IMG/VR virus record: IMGVR_UViG_3300025770_000870
Coordinates: 62,001 to 126,000 of that record
Reading direction: 5' to 3' (one strand)
Source of the DNA: a virus
DNA length: 64,000 nucleotides
The notes below the pieces were generated by a model. The model did no database searches. It saw only the letters and a list, made by a program, of their open reading frames with translations, and was not told where the DNA came from. Of the stretch, positions 24,336 to 32,153 are shown one piece after another. A program made the translations under genes and the position numbers. Numbering within the stretch: the stretch's first letter is position 1; every line of letters starts with the position of its first letter.

Positions 24336-25061
24336 TTACAAAATCGACTTTATCTCATTTACTTTATCCTCACTCAATAACTTAGACATAACTCTCCAAA
24401 ATATATCATCATTATCAGCCATTGATTCTGATAATCTAAAAATAGGAATTGGTTTTTCTATATTTTTTAATTCCATCTCAAAGATATAAAACAACATAAA
24501 TTCTTTAGATATCAAAATAACTTCTGGATTATCAACTAACAATTTATCATAATTATCACTTTTCATTATATCAAATGATGCTGGGTAAAAATGTTCGATA
24601 AGTCTGTTATATAAATGGAATCCAATAGATGCTTTAGTATCACCAAATAATTTAGTATTAGCTTCTATTCTAGATGTTCTATTTATAACAGTCCCAACAT
24701 AAGTATTTAATAAACCTGTTCCAACTTCCCATATGTTACCGGAGTCAGATCCTATACCAAATGATGCTTTTACTCCAGTGATACTAACAAAGTCATTACA
24801 TAATTTATTTAAAGCTCTGTGTGTTGATAATAGATAAGCGTATCCTTCAATATAATTTTTATCTGATAAAAATATTGTTAATACTCCATCACCGGTTGTA
24901 CCCATATGTATATCATCGGATATAATATTAGCTATATCTGATTGTATTTGATAATAAGACTCGATGAAATTTAAAAATTCATTGGATTGTTTATATTGAA
25001 AGTTTTCAAATAACCCACTAAAATTCCTGATATCTGTTAATATTGTAGTCGCTGATTTCAT
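24336..25061 (-). CDS. Class III nucleotidyl-cyclase-like protein
   Basis: 241 residues, a soluble stand-alone catalytic-type domain plus ~90-residue C-terminal extension. First strand TILTDIRNFSGLF carries D10, the hairpin MGTTGDGVLTIF carries D57 (47 apart, as for the two metal-binding Asp of class III cyclases), followed by GVKASFGIGSDSGNIW and TYVGTVINRTSRIEANTK, the usual G..VN...R.E block with N127 and R131. The base-recognition Lys and Asp of adenylate cyclases are not obvious, so the nucleotide made is unknown and loss of activity is possible. Host-type promoter box, so probably early. Might make, bind or mimic a cyclic nucleotide signal. Confidence 0.72.
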   Translation of the reverse strand: MKSATTILTDIRNFSGLFENFQYKQSNEFLNFIESYYQIQSDIANIISDDIHMGTTGDGVLTIFLSDKNYIEGYAYLLSTHRALNKLCNDFVSITGVKASFGIGSDSGNIWEVGTGLLNTYVGTVINRTSRIEANTKLFGDTKASIGFHLYNRLIEHFYPASFDIMKSDNYDKLLVDNPEVILISKEFMLFYIFEMELKNIEKPIPIFRLSESMADNDDIFWRVMSKLLSEDKVNEIKSIL

Positions 25062-25066
25062 AAATA

Positions 25067-25074
25067 CAAAGATA
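25067..25074 (-). promoter_or_regulatory. Host-type promoter box TATCTTTG
   Basis: Minus-strand TATCTTTG, 5 nt before ATG 25061 of the cyclase-like gene. Confidence 0.58.
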
Positions 25075-25110
25075 GATAAATTTTATCATATATCAATATA
25101 TTATAAGTAT

Positions 25111-25380
25111 TTATATTTTATTCCTAGATTTTTCTTCTTTACCACAAAAAAAACATTTAATATATCTTTTATCATCACTACCAACTATCCTTTTATCACA
25201 TTGACTTAGACACTTAGCCTGTGGTATAACTTCTTCTTTACCAACTAACTTAATTCTATTTGGTTTGAAGAATTTAATCACAACATCATCACCATTTTCA
25301 GAAACGACCTTACCTAATCTACCTCTCACAGTAACTATATCATCTTTTGTGAATTCTTCAAATAATTTTAAATGTAACAT
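25111..25380 (-). CDS. Leader-bearing zinc-finger-like protein
   Basis: 89 residues: leader MLHLKLFEEFTKDD, then an SH3/KOW-like stretch (DIVTVRGRLGKVVSENGDDVVIKF split over residues 13-36), then CLSQC and CFFCG metal ligands. Divergent from 25432 with facing AT-rich boxes between them. Confidence 0.7.
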   Translation of the reverse strand: MLHLKLFEEFTKDDIVTVRGRLGKVVSENGDDVVIKFFKPNRIKLVGKEEVIPQAKCLSQCDKRIVGSDDKRYIKCFFCGKEEKSRNKI

Positions 25381-25396
25381 AAGTTATATATTATAA

Positions 25397-25406
25397 TTAA
25401 TATATA
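25397..25406 (+). promoter_or_regulatory. Late-type promoter box TTAATATATA
   Basis: 25 nt before ATG 25432; overlaps an opposed similar box for the divergent gene. Confidence 0.45.
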
Positions 25407-25431
25407 AAGAAATAATAAAAAATATAATTAT

Positions 25432-25818
25432 ATGAAATATTTAAAGAAATTTTTCGAAGACCTTGAGGAAGCTCAAGAAGAAGTAGTACAGGCACAGAGT
25501 GAAGGTGATATGGATGCTTGTATTGAGGCTTGTAATAAATGTGCTGAGATATGTAAAAGGTGTGCTGATGAGTGTGCTAAGAATGATAATGAAGAGTGTG
25601 CTAAGAATTGTACAGAATGTGCTTTATTATGTGAATTATGTGCTACAGCTTGTGAGAGTGGATCAACTAGATCTAAAGATATCTGTGAGTTGTGTGTAGA
25701 TTGTTGTAAAGACTGTGTTGAGTCATGTGATGATTGTGGTTCAGAAACTTGTACAGAATGTTCAGCGGCTTGTAATGTTTGTATAGAAGAGTGTATGATG
25801 TGTCTTGAGTCCATGTAA
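25432..25818 (+). CDS. Leader-bearing Cys-rich four-helix protein, copper-storage (Csp/DUF326)-like
   Basis: 128 residues with 25 Cys, mostly as CxxC/CxxxC along helices: DACIEACNKCAEICKRC, EECAKNCTECALLCELC, ICELCVDCCKDCVESC, ETCTECSAACNVCIEEC. This pattern is typical of the DUF326/Csp four-helix bundles, which in bacteria line the bundle core with Cys and bind many Cu(I) ions. The N-terminus MKYLKKFFEDLEEAQ is the shared leader, not a Tat signal, so this copy is predicted to be packed into the capsid. Metal identity is inferred from the family. Confidence 0.8.
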   Translation: MKYLKKFFEDLEEAQEEVVQAQSEGDMDACIEACNKCAEICKRCADECAKNDNEECAKNCTECALLCELCATACESGSTRSKDICELCVDCCKDCVESCDDCGSETCTECSAACNVCIEECMMCLESM

Positions 25819-25836
25819 AAAAAATATTTAGAAAGT

Positions 25837-25989
25837 ATGCTTAATCGAAAATATATAACGGAGTCTGAATTTATTAATTGGCTTAAGGGATATTTAGATG
25901 CTATTGATGCTAATAGTATAACCTACAAAGAGTATGAAAAAATATTAGAAAAATTAGTATTAGTCAAGCCTAAAGATTACGAAGATTGA
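25837..25989 (+). CDS. Small hypothetical protein (50 aa)
   Basis: Starts MLNRKYITESEFINWLKGYL and ends LVKPKDYED; predicted all-helical. It follows the Cys-rich gene by 18 nt in the same direction. Coding look is good (TESEFINWLKGYLDAI) though short; similar small phage proteins exist. Confidence 0.6.
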   Translation: MLNRKYITESEFINWLKGYLDAIDANSITYKEYEKILEKLVLVKPKDYED

Positions 25990-26011
25990 GTCTAAACTCA
26001 TTACAATATTA

Positions 26012-26626
26012 TTAATTTTTTATAATCCCTAAATCTTTTAATGCTAGATAACCAAAGTAAGCTCCGAATAGAGCCATAAATAAGAATCCTGACATAACAC
26101 TAACGATAATTAATAACACTGATGTTACTAAAGAAACTTTAGCCGCTATTGAAAATGCTTGTCCTCGGTTGATTCCTAATTTTCTACTTTTTATTGATAA
26201 TAAATCTCTTAAAATTCTACCACCATCCATTGGATATATTGGGAGAATGTTAAATACGAACAGTAATAGGTTAACCATCATAAATGAATCAATGAATGTG
26301 TTTGGATAAACAAAACTAATCAACATTCCAATGAAATATAGAGTTAGATTACTTATTGGACCTGCGGCCGTGATTGGAATAGAATCTCTCTCGTGTATAT
26401 TAGAATCAATAGAGGCAGATCCACTAAATAAACCAACCTCAATACCATATACTCTATAACCCCTTCTGTTAGCTACAAAAGCGTGTGCCATTTCATGCAA
26501 TATTACTGATATAAAAATTGAAACTGCAATCGGTATTGGTGTTATTATAAATATAATCAGGAAGAGTAGGTTCAGATTAACTGGTGTTCCCTGGAATGTA
26601 AATAACTTAAATATTAAATTTGTCAT
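26012..26626 (-). CDS. Site-2 protease (M50) family intramembrane metalloprotease
   Basis: 204 residues with about five hydrophobic segments. Zinc motif HEMAH (H44-E45-x-x-H48) in ISVILHEMAHAF, and the second motif NILPIYPMDGGRIL with D134. Intermediate ITAAGPISNLTLY matches the family G-P-x-x-N block. Family role: cleaves transmembrane substrates such as anti-sigma factors or signal peptide remnants. Host-type TATATTTG box ~34 nt upstream. No PDZ domain. A phage copy could alter host envelope stress signalling (inference). Confidence 0.9.
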   Translation of the reverse strand: MTNLIFKLFTFQGTPVNLNLLFLIIFIITPIPIAVSIFISVILHEMAHAFVANRRGYRVYGIEVGLFSGSASIDSNIHERDSIPITAAGPISNLTLYFIGMLISFVYPNTFIDSFMMVNLLLFVFNILPIYPMDGGRILRDLLSIKSRKLGINRGQAFSIAAKVSLVTSVLLIIVSVMSGFLFMALFGAYFGYLALKDLGIIKN

Positions 26627-26660
26627 AACTAATTTTTCTTTGCTTTATATTTCATTTATA

Positions 26661-26668
26661 CAAATATA
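26661..26668 (-). promoter_or_regulatory. Host-type promoter box TATATTTG
   Basis: Minus strand, 34 nt before the site-2 protease ATG. Confidence 0.5.
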
Positions 26669-26707
26669 GTTATATTATATCAAGAACCATAAAAAGTGTT
26701 TAATTAT

Positions 26708-26717
26708 TTAATATATA
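26708..26717 (+). promoter_or_regulatory. Late-type promoter box TTAATATATA
   Basis: 25 nt before ATG 26743, heading the 26743-27542 pair. Confidence 0.45.
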
Positions 26718-26742
26718 ATTGTATAAAAATCACTACAAAAAC

Positions 26743-26958
26743 ATGGCATTACCGATGGTATCTTTTAAGGAATTTGTAAAAAACCCAATAGTGGCTCTAT
26801 TATTTATGTGCTTAATGGCTATTGGATATTTATATATTGATAATAAATCAACATTAACCACACAAATAGAGACTCTACAAGTAGAAGTAATTAACTTAAA
26901 GAAGGATTATAAAGAATTGAATGATAAATTCATAGAAACAATACAAAAAATGAAATGA
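26743..26958 (+). CDS. Membrane-anchored coiled-coil protein (holin/i-spanin-like)
   Basis: 71 residues from ATG 26743 (a TTG further upstream is less likely). One TM segment (IVALLFMCLMAIGYLYI) followed by a coiled coil (LTTQIETLQVEVINLKKDY). The layout fits an inner-membrane spanin or a small holin, but the next gene has the same layout, so they may pair. Overlaps the next gene by 4 nt. Confidence 0.62.
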   Translation: MALPMVSFKEFVKNPIVALLFMCLMAIGYLYIDNKSTLTTQIETLQVEVINLKKDYKELNDKFIETIQKMK

Positions 26959-27542
26959 AAAATTTTTTAGTTATATTTTCAGCATTTTGTTTATTATTAA
27001 CATTAGTGGTAATAATCAGAAGTAATCAACATATGTATGAACACGATTATGAAGATGCTCAATCTAATATAGATAGTATGAAAATTGAAAAAGACAGTCT
27101 ATTTCAATTAGCGGATGATGTGTTAGATATCGTTTTTCATGAAAAAGAAATGAAGGACTCTATCGTTAGTAATTTAGACTATCAAGTTAAGAATAGTGAA
27201 ATTACTATCGAACAACAGGTTCGTCAACTAAAGGAATTATTAAGGGAATCTAATGAATCTAATGAATTTGCATTAGAACAAAAGGATATAGCTATACAGG
27301 TACAGAGAATGGCTCAATTAGAAAAGGAAAAAGCTGAAATGGCAAGAATGATATCACAGAAAAAATATCAAGAACTTCTAAAAGAGAATATGATGTTATT
27401 GGAAGAGATAAAGAACTTTAAGGAACTTACTGAAAAAGTTGTGTTAGATAATATCGAAATATCTGATACTTTAAGTGTTGATGATATAGATATCAAAAAG
27501 GATAAGAAGAAGAAAAACAAGAAGAAAAAGAATAAAAATTAA
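26955..27542 (+). CDS. Membrane-anchored coiled-coil protein with Lys-rich tail
   Basis: 195 residues. N-terminal TM (FLVIFSAFCLLLTLVVII), then ~130 residues of coiled coil (SEITIEQQVRQLKELLRESN and similar) and a tail of Lys/Asn (KKDKKKKNKKKKNKN). Could be an inner-membrane spanin or a structural tether. No leader. Confidence 0.65.
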   Translation: MKNFLVIFSAFCLLLTLVVIIRSNQHMYEHDYEDAQSNIDSMKIEKDSLFQLADDVLDIVFHEKEMKDSIVSNLDYQVKNSEITIEQQVRQLKELLRESNESNEFALEQKDIAIQVQRMAQLEKEKAEMARMISQKKYQELLKENMMLLEEIKNFKELTEKVVLDNIEISDTLSVDDIDIKKDKKKKNKKKKNKN

Positions 27543-27600
27543 TCTAAAAATTTGATTAGTTTATCATCTCTATTTAAATCTTTATATCCACTAAAATTAT

Positions 27601-28332
27601 TTACAAAATTATTATGATTGGTAAATGATCTGATAATTTTCTTTTATCATTTTTATATTCAAACTCAAAAACCTCAGAATGGTTTATCTTAATACCCCTT
27701 TCTACAAAGAAATGGTCATAACTATTTTTACTAATACTACCATCCCTTTTGAATGTGGTCGGCTCACCCACCAAAGGACATTGGAAATTTACCAATAGTG
27801 GTATATAAATTATATGTTTAGATGTTAGATTAAAATCCCCACAAAGTATTCCATCTTTATAGTTATATAAATGTTTTATTTCTCCTTGTGGGTTTTTTGA
27901 CGCTGGTACAATGTGAACTTGTCTTATTATAATTTCCTCACATTTATATTTGAAGTGAGCAATATAAGGTTCTCTATTAATCGAATCCTCTAATGTTACA
28001 TCTAAGTAAGCTGTGTCTAATTCAACATCTTTACTATAAAGGTAAGCGTATCTTTCTGTTCCTCTACCAGTAGTCTTGTCGGATATAACATAATTATAAT
28101 TTAATATGTTTGCTAATTGTATAATACAAGAGTCCCCATACTTATTTGTCACCAATTCCTGAATAGCTATTATATCAGCATTTGATTGTATCATAACATC
28201 AGCTATTGCTGGTACAATGGTATCTTTCTTGAATTTTGATTCTCCTAAATATTGTATATTCCAAGACATAATAACCTGAGAGAAGGTTATAGTTGGAAGT
28301 AAAAGTGATAGTATTAAGATTATTTTTTTCAT
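27601..28332 (-). CDS. Exported endonuclease/exonuclease/phosphatase (EEP, DNase I-like) protein
   Basis: 243 residues. Sec signal peptide (MKKIILILSLLLPTITFSQ) in flavobacterial style. EEP motifs in order: VIMSWNIQYLG, IIAIQELVT, ILCGDFNLTS, SYDHFFV and KLSDHLPI, so metal and catalytic residues appear complete. Family acts on DNA, RNA, phospho-lipids or other phosphodiesters. An exported phage copy might degrade external DNA or block superinfecting DNA, but the substrate is unknown. The ~58 nt after its stop read as a helical remnant in another frame. Confidence 0.85.
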   Translation of the reverse strand: MKKIILILSLLLPTITFSQVIMSWNIQYLGESKFKKDTIVPAIADVMIQSNADIIAIQELVTNKYGDSCIIQLANILNYNYVISDKTTGRGTERYAYLYSKDVELDTAYLDVTLEDSINREPYIAHFKYKCEEIIIRQVHIVPASKNPQGEIKHLYNYKDGILCGDFNLTSKHIIYIPLLVNFQCPLVGEPTTFKRDGSISKNSYDHFFVERGIKINHSEVFEFEYKNDKRKLSDHLPIIIIL

Positions 28333-28379
28333 GTAGTTATATATAAAGATATACCCTTGTAAATTATTAGACTATTTAT

Positions 28380-28389
28380 TTAATATATA
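28380..28389 (+). promoter_or_regulatory. Late-type promoter box TTAATATATA
   Basis: Ends 5 nt before ATG 28395. Confidence 0.6.
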
Positions 28390-28394
28390 AATAC

Positions 28395-29861
28395 ATGAAA
28401 TCTTACACAGAGTTTCTTTTAGAAAAAAAGGAAAATGATTTATTGGAATTACTCAATGAGGCTGTATTTATTATGGCACCGGAAATGAGTGATATAATAG
28501 ATGAGTTATATAATAGTGAAGAGGGTTATTCTAAAATAGCTAAATGTTTCTATATGTTAGATATGGAAGACATAGACACTCAGATAAGTTATCTAAACTT
28601 AGGAGATGATAATTCAACTATAACATTCCTAAAACCAGAAAAAGTTGATAAGATAAGAAAGGAAAAAGAATGGACAATAAATGATGTGTGGGTAAATGTC
28701 AAAGGTAATGGTATTAGAGTTGGGAGGTTAACTAGAAAGGTTATCGAACTTTATAATAAATCAAGAAGTGTAAAAACCACTAAAGCGACTAATTCTTCCA
28801 TAAGTGATGTTAAATTTACAGATCAAGAAATCGAGAAGTTTGTAAATGCTTACAAATCTCAATATGATTTTAATAATAATATAATGGATAATTTTAGTTT
28901 AGTATCAAGTGAAGATGATATTAAAGAAGCTTATTTAGAAGATAATTATTATAGTGGTGATGGTACACTTGGTGGTTCTTGTATGAGAAACGATGATGCT
29001 CAAAATTACCTTGAATTATATCATAATACATCAGTAAATCTATTGGTATTGAAATCAGCAAATAATAAAATTATGGGAAGATCTGTTATATGGACCCTAA
29101 GTGATGGTAGGAAATTTATGGATAGAACTTACACGAATAGAGATTCTGATGTTGATTTGTTTATAAAATATGCTCAAGAGAATAGATATATTTATAAAGC
29201 GGAACAAGACTCACGAGCCCACACTTATTTTTATGAACCTGGTGATAATTATAACAACAGCTCATTTATACAATTGGAATCAAAAGTTTATGAATTTAGT
29301 ATTGGTAATAATGGGGGCGAGGAATTTCCTTATATGGACACAATGAAATATCTTTACTGGGAAGAAGGTATTATACGCAATTATAAAGATAAATCAAATT
29401 ATTATATCAAATTGGAAGATGTTGATGGTTGGTGTGATTGTGCTGAATGTGATGGCGAAGGTAGAGAAGAATGTAATAAGTGTGATGGTGATGGTAACAA
29501 TACATGTGAAGATTGTCGTGGGTATGGGTATGAGGAATGTAGTAGATGTAATGGATATGGTGATAATATGTGTAAAGAATGTGATGGTGATGAGGAAGTT
29601 GAGTGTGAAGAATGTGATGGTGAAGGTTATATAGATGGGGAAACGTGTGGTACTTGTGGTGGATCCAGTAAGGTTACTTGTGTTACTTGTGATGGATATG
29701 GTACAGAAAATTGTTCAAATTGTGATGGTGATGGTAGAGAAGAATGTGGTGAGTGTAATAACAACGGAACAATTGAATGTGAGACTTGTGATGGTGATGG
29801 TGAAGGTGAATGTAGTAGATGTGGGGGATATTCTCATAGAGATTTTTTTGTTAGTAATTGA
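28395..29861 (+). CDS. Leader-bearing protein with DnaJ-like zinc-repeat C-terminus
   Basis: 488 residues. Leader MKSYTEFLLEKKEND is very close to the T4 internal-protein leader style. The central domain (~130-300) carries GGSCMRNDDAQNY, IMGRSVIWTLSDGRKFMDR and DSDVDLFIKYAQEN, shared with the 39078-40559 protein. The last ~140 residues hold about a dozen CxxC(x)G(x)G-type units (CAECDGEGREEC, CNKCDGDGNNTC), as in the DnaJ zinc-binding region but longer. No J domain. Likely a virion protein; the zinc region may hold unfolded partners or RNA (inference). Confidence 0.78.
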   Translation: MKSYTEFLLEKKENDLLELLNEAVFIMAPEMSDIIDELYNSEEGYSKIAKCFYMLDMEDIDTQISYLNLGDDNSTITFLKPEKVDKIRKEKEWTINDVWVNVKGNGIRVGRLTRKVIELYNKSRSVKTTKATNSSISDVKFTDQEIEKFVNAYKSQYDFNNNIMDNFSLVSSEDDIKEAYLEDNYYSGDGTLGGSCMRNDDAQNYLELYHNTSVNLLVLKSANNKIMGRSVIWTLSDGRKFMDRTYTNRDSDVDLFIKYAQENRYIYKAEQDSRAHTYFYEPGDNYNNSSFIQLESKVYEFSIGNNGGEEFPYMDTMKYLYWEEGIIRNYKDKSNYYIKLEDVDGWCDCAECDGEGREECNKCDGDGNNTCEDCRGYGYEECSRCNGYGDNMCKECDGDEEVECEECDGEGYIDGETCGTCGGSSKVTCVTCDGYGTENCSNCDGDGREECGECNNNGTIECETCDGDGEGECSRCGGYSHRDFFVSN

Positions 29862-29975
29862 TCAAGAAGAATTTGATTATTTATCAAACACATACACAAT
29901 TCTATATTAGAGGATCATAAATTCAACATATTAGTTGATAAGACAGAAAACGGAACAAAAAATAAAAATTAAAAG

Positions 29976-30410
29976 ATGATAGATTCAATTTTATTAGTGG
30001 ATGATGAAGACTTATTTCACTTGGTTTTCGAAGATGCGTGTAGCTTATTAGATATAACGTTATCATTAGAAAGTTTAACATCTGCTGATGAAGCAGAAAA
30101 TCTATTCAAAGAATATTTTCAAAATAAAAATATCGATAAACCAGAATGTGTATTCGTAGATTTGAATATAATCGGATCATCATTCGATGGTATAGAATTA
30201 ATTAGAAAGATTAATTTCGAATATGGTAATGGTGTTGTTCTTGGTATAATTTCATCATCAGGTGAAGTAGAAGAGCAATCAAAGGCTATAGGGGCTGGTG
30301 CTCAATTCTGGATAATTAAATCAGATGATATAGAACCTAGATTGGAAGAGTTTAGAAAGGACTACAAAGGTTATAAGAACCGAACAAACCCATTTAAAAT
30401 ATATAAATAA
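29976..30410 (+). CDS. Response-regulator receiver-like protein
   Basis: 144 residues, a single REC domain: acidic pair in ILLVDDED (D9, D10), phospho-acceptor D62 in CVFVDLNIIG, Ser in GIISSSG, and K115 in WIIKSDD. No output domain. Family: phosphorylated by histidine kinases. Two nt before the coiled-coil membrane gene at 30413, so the two may act together. Could intercept host two-component signalling (inference). Confidence 0.75.
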   Translation: MIDSILLVDDEDLFHLVFEDACSLLDITLSLESLTSADEAENLFKEYFQNKNIDKPECVFVDLNIIGSSFDGIELIRKINFEYGNGVVLGIISSSGEVEEQSKAIGAGAQFWIIKSDDIEPRLEEFRKDYKGYKNRTNPFKIYK

Positions 30411-30412
30411 TA

Positions 30413-31093
30413 ATGAAAATTAAAGTTGATAAAGGAACTAGGAAACAATTACTTGATATCTATAAATCAAAAAGGATTTATTTAGAGGGTAATATTTTGA
30501 AGTTAATTGATTGTGATGGTGATGAAGAATTTCAACTTTATGTGGAGGCCGCTATCAATAAAGATAAGGAGGTAAGAAGGAAAAGATTAGATATAACCAA
30601 AAGAGTACAGTCACAGAATACTGAACTAGTAAATGGTCAGAATGAAAATGATAGAGTAAATAAACAACTAATAAAAGCTTTAGATGAAGCTGAAAAATCT
30701 AAATCTCGAGCAGTTAGTGCGAAGGATGAAGCAGAGAAATCTAAAGATGAGGCTAATGAATTGAGATTAGAAGCAGAGGAAGCGAGGGTAGAATCTGAAA
30801 AAGCTAGAATGGAATCTGATAACGCTAAAAATTCTGCTGAAAATGATTTAGAATTAATACAAAAGAAAAGTCAATTTGAATTAATAGGCACGATTGTTAA
30901 AGTTTCACTTTGGGTTATTTTGGGAGTTGGTGTATCAACAACTTTAATATACACAACAGCTTTATTCTTAGGTGTGGATACAACCGGATTATTTACAACT
31001 TGGAGCAATATAATTGGTATTTTATTAACAAATTCATTTAGTATAATTGGTACGATAATGGGTGTTAAATATGCACTTGGTAATAAGGAATAA
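30413..31093 (+). CDS. Coiled-coil membrane protein
   Basis: 226 residues: N-terminal ~60 residues globular, then ~90 residues of heptad-rich coiled coil (DEAEKSKSRAVSAKDEAEKS-type repeats), then two TM segments (VSLWVILGVGVSTTLIYTT, IIGILLTNSFSIIGTIMGV). May be a signalling partner of the REC protein or a holin-like protein. No leader. Confidence 0.66.
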   Translation: MKIKVDKGTRKQLLDIYKSKRIYLEGNILKLIDCDGDEEFQLYVEAAINKDKEVRRKRLDITKRVQSQNTELVNGQNENDRVNKQLIKALDEAEKSKSRAVSAKDEAEKSKDEANELRLEAEEARVESEKARMESDNAKNSAENDLELIQKKSQFELIGTIVKVSLWVILGVGVSTTLIYTTALFLGVDTTGLFTTWSNIIGILLTNSFSIIGTIMGVKYALGNKE

Positions 31094-31102
31094 AATATAG
31101 TT

Positions 31103-31381
31103 TTAGATATTTAATCTTTTGTATTTTTTTGATTCTACCCAACGAACTATAAATCTACCAGATCCACTATATCTTGAGTTAGTATCACATATAAGTTTAT
31201 TTGTTTTTTTATTGAATTTAAAATCCACCTTTCTAAGTTCATCACATACGACTTGTGATACTTTTAGTACATATATTTTCTTACCGACTCCAAAATCGTA
31301 ACAAAAGAGACCGTTCAGTCCTCTCATCTCAATGAAACTAGATTTTGAGTTATTCTTAACTGCACTAGAAAGTAAATTCAT
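31103..31381 (-). CDS. Small hypothetical protein
   Basis: 92 residues; FCYDFGVGKKIYVLKVSQVV and RYSGSGRFIVRWVESKKYK. Coupled to 31605 gene by ATGA overlap. No family recognised. Confidence 0.6.
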   Translation of the reverse strand: MNLLSSAVKNNSKSSFIEMRGLNGLFCYDFGVGKKIYVLKVSQVVCDELRKVDFKFNKKTNKLICDTNSRYSGSGRFIVRWVESKKYKRLNI

Positions 31382-31605
31382 ATTTTATGTAATAATTTAT
31401 GTAATATTCTAAGTTGTGATAAATCTGAATTTGCATCCTCAACACTCTTATAAAGAAATAATATTTTTTCAGTATTACTCTTTTTATATTCTAGTCTAAA
31501 TTCATCATCTATTAGAATTACTTTCATGTCATTTAATGAATTCTGATCTCTTAGAATTTCATAGAAGTCTGTCTGGAAGGCGTAATTTTTTAGTTTTTGT
31601 AACAT
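31378..31605 (-). CDS. Small hypothetical protein
   Basis: 75 residues; MLQKLKNYAFQTDFYEIL, then a beta hairpin (MKVILIDDEFRLEYKK) and helical C-terminus. First gene of a leftward pair; an imperfect TATCTTTA box lies ~15 nt upstream. Confidence 0.58.
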   Translation of the reverse strand: MLQKLKNYAFQTDFYEILRDQNSLNDMKVILIDDEFRLEYKKSNTEKILFLYKSVEDANSDLSQLRILHKLLHKI

Positions 31606-31719
31606 AATTATTTTTTATAAAGATAGGTATGTTATTATTACTAAAGAAATTTAAAAAGTTTTAATTATTTATACACATATAAAAAATTATACTAATCTAT
31701 ATAATTCATAATATTTGTA

Positions 31720-31727
31720 TATATTTG
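31720..31727 (+). promoter_or_regulatory. Host-type promoter box TATATTTG
   Basis: TATATTTG 17 nt before ATG 31745; its position inside a longer possible reading frame argues for the downstream start. Confidence 0.5.
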
Positions 31728-31744
31728 ATATAAATACAATTCAA

Positions 31745-31942
31745 ATGAATAAATTTAAGAAAGGACAAAGAGTATTTTACCTTTTGATGGGTAGTACTTG
31801 TCAATCGAATATTGTGGATTTTTATACTAAAGATGGTATAATCTTTTACGTTGATGATTTATTTGATAATATTAAAGAATTTTATTTATTCACGAATAGA
31901 AAGAGTTGTATAGAATTTCACCAAAATAGTTTTAAAAGTTAA
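31745..31942 (+). CDS. Small hypothetical protein
   Basis: 65 residues from ATG 31745: MNKFKKGQRVFYLLMGSTCQ looks like an SH3/KOW-type barrel start, followed by DGIIFYVDDLFDN. Start chosen because the promoter box sits just upstream. Confidence 0.6.
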   Translation: MNKFKKGQRVFYLLMGSTCQSNIVDFYTKDGIIFYVDDLFDNIKEFYLFTNRKSCIEFHQNSFKS

Positions 31943-31948
31943 TATATA
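31939..31948 (+). promoter_or_regulatory. Late-type promoter box TTAATATATA
   Basis: Followed by CAAT and ATG 31953 (4 nt). Starts a four-gene rightward run of leader-bearing genes (31953-33921). Confidence 0.6.
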
Positions 31949-31952
31949 CAAT

Positions 31953-32153
31953 ATGAAAAATATAAAAACATTTGAAAACTACGAGTACGAAAATTTCACA
32001 TATAGTGATATGGAATTCGCTAAAGAATTATACGAAGAAGGTATGACTGACCCAAAAGACATTGCTAGAGAAATGGATTGGAAAGATGATATGGATGAAG
32101 CAACAGTTAAACAGATGATATACACAATGAAAAAAAGTGGAGAGATAACATGA
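31953..32153 (+). CDS. Leader-bearing small protein
   Basis: 66 residues: leader MKNIKTFENYEYEN, then a helical hairpin (MEFAKELYEEGMTDPKDIAR, ATVKQMIYTMKKSGE) that looks HTH-like. Overlaps the next gene by 4 nt. Confidence 0.68.
   Translation: MKNIKTFENYEYENFTYSDMEFAKELYEEGMTDPKDIAREMDWKDDMDEATVKQMIYTMKKSGEIT

Noticed and set aside
25473-25814. Long minus-strand reading opposite the Cys-rich gene
   Set aside because: Ser/His/Gln-rich mirror of the CxxC codons; the plus-strand protein has a leader and a recognised pattern.
29430-29830. Short DNA repeats (TGTGATGGTGATGG-like) that could suggest a CRISPR or minisatellite
   Set aside because: They are the codons of the CxxCxGxG zinc repeats of a single open gene; there are no conserved repeat-spacer units.
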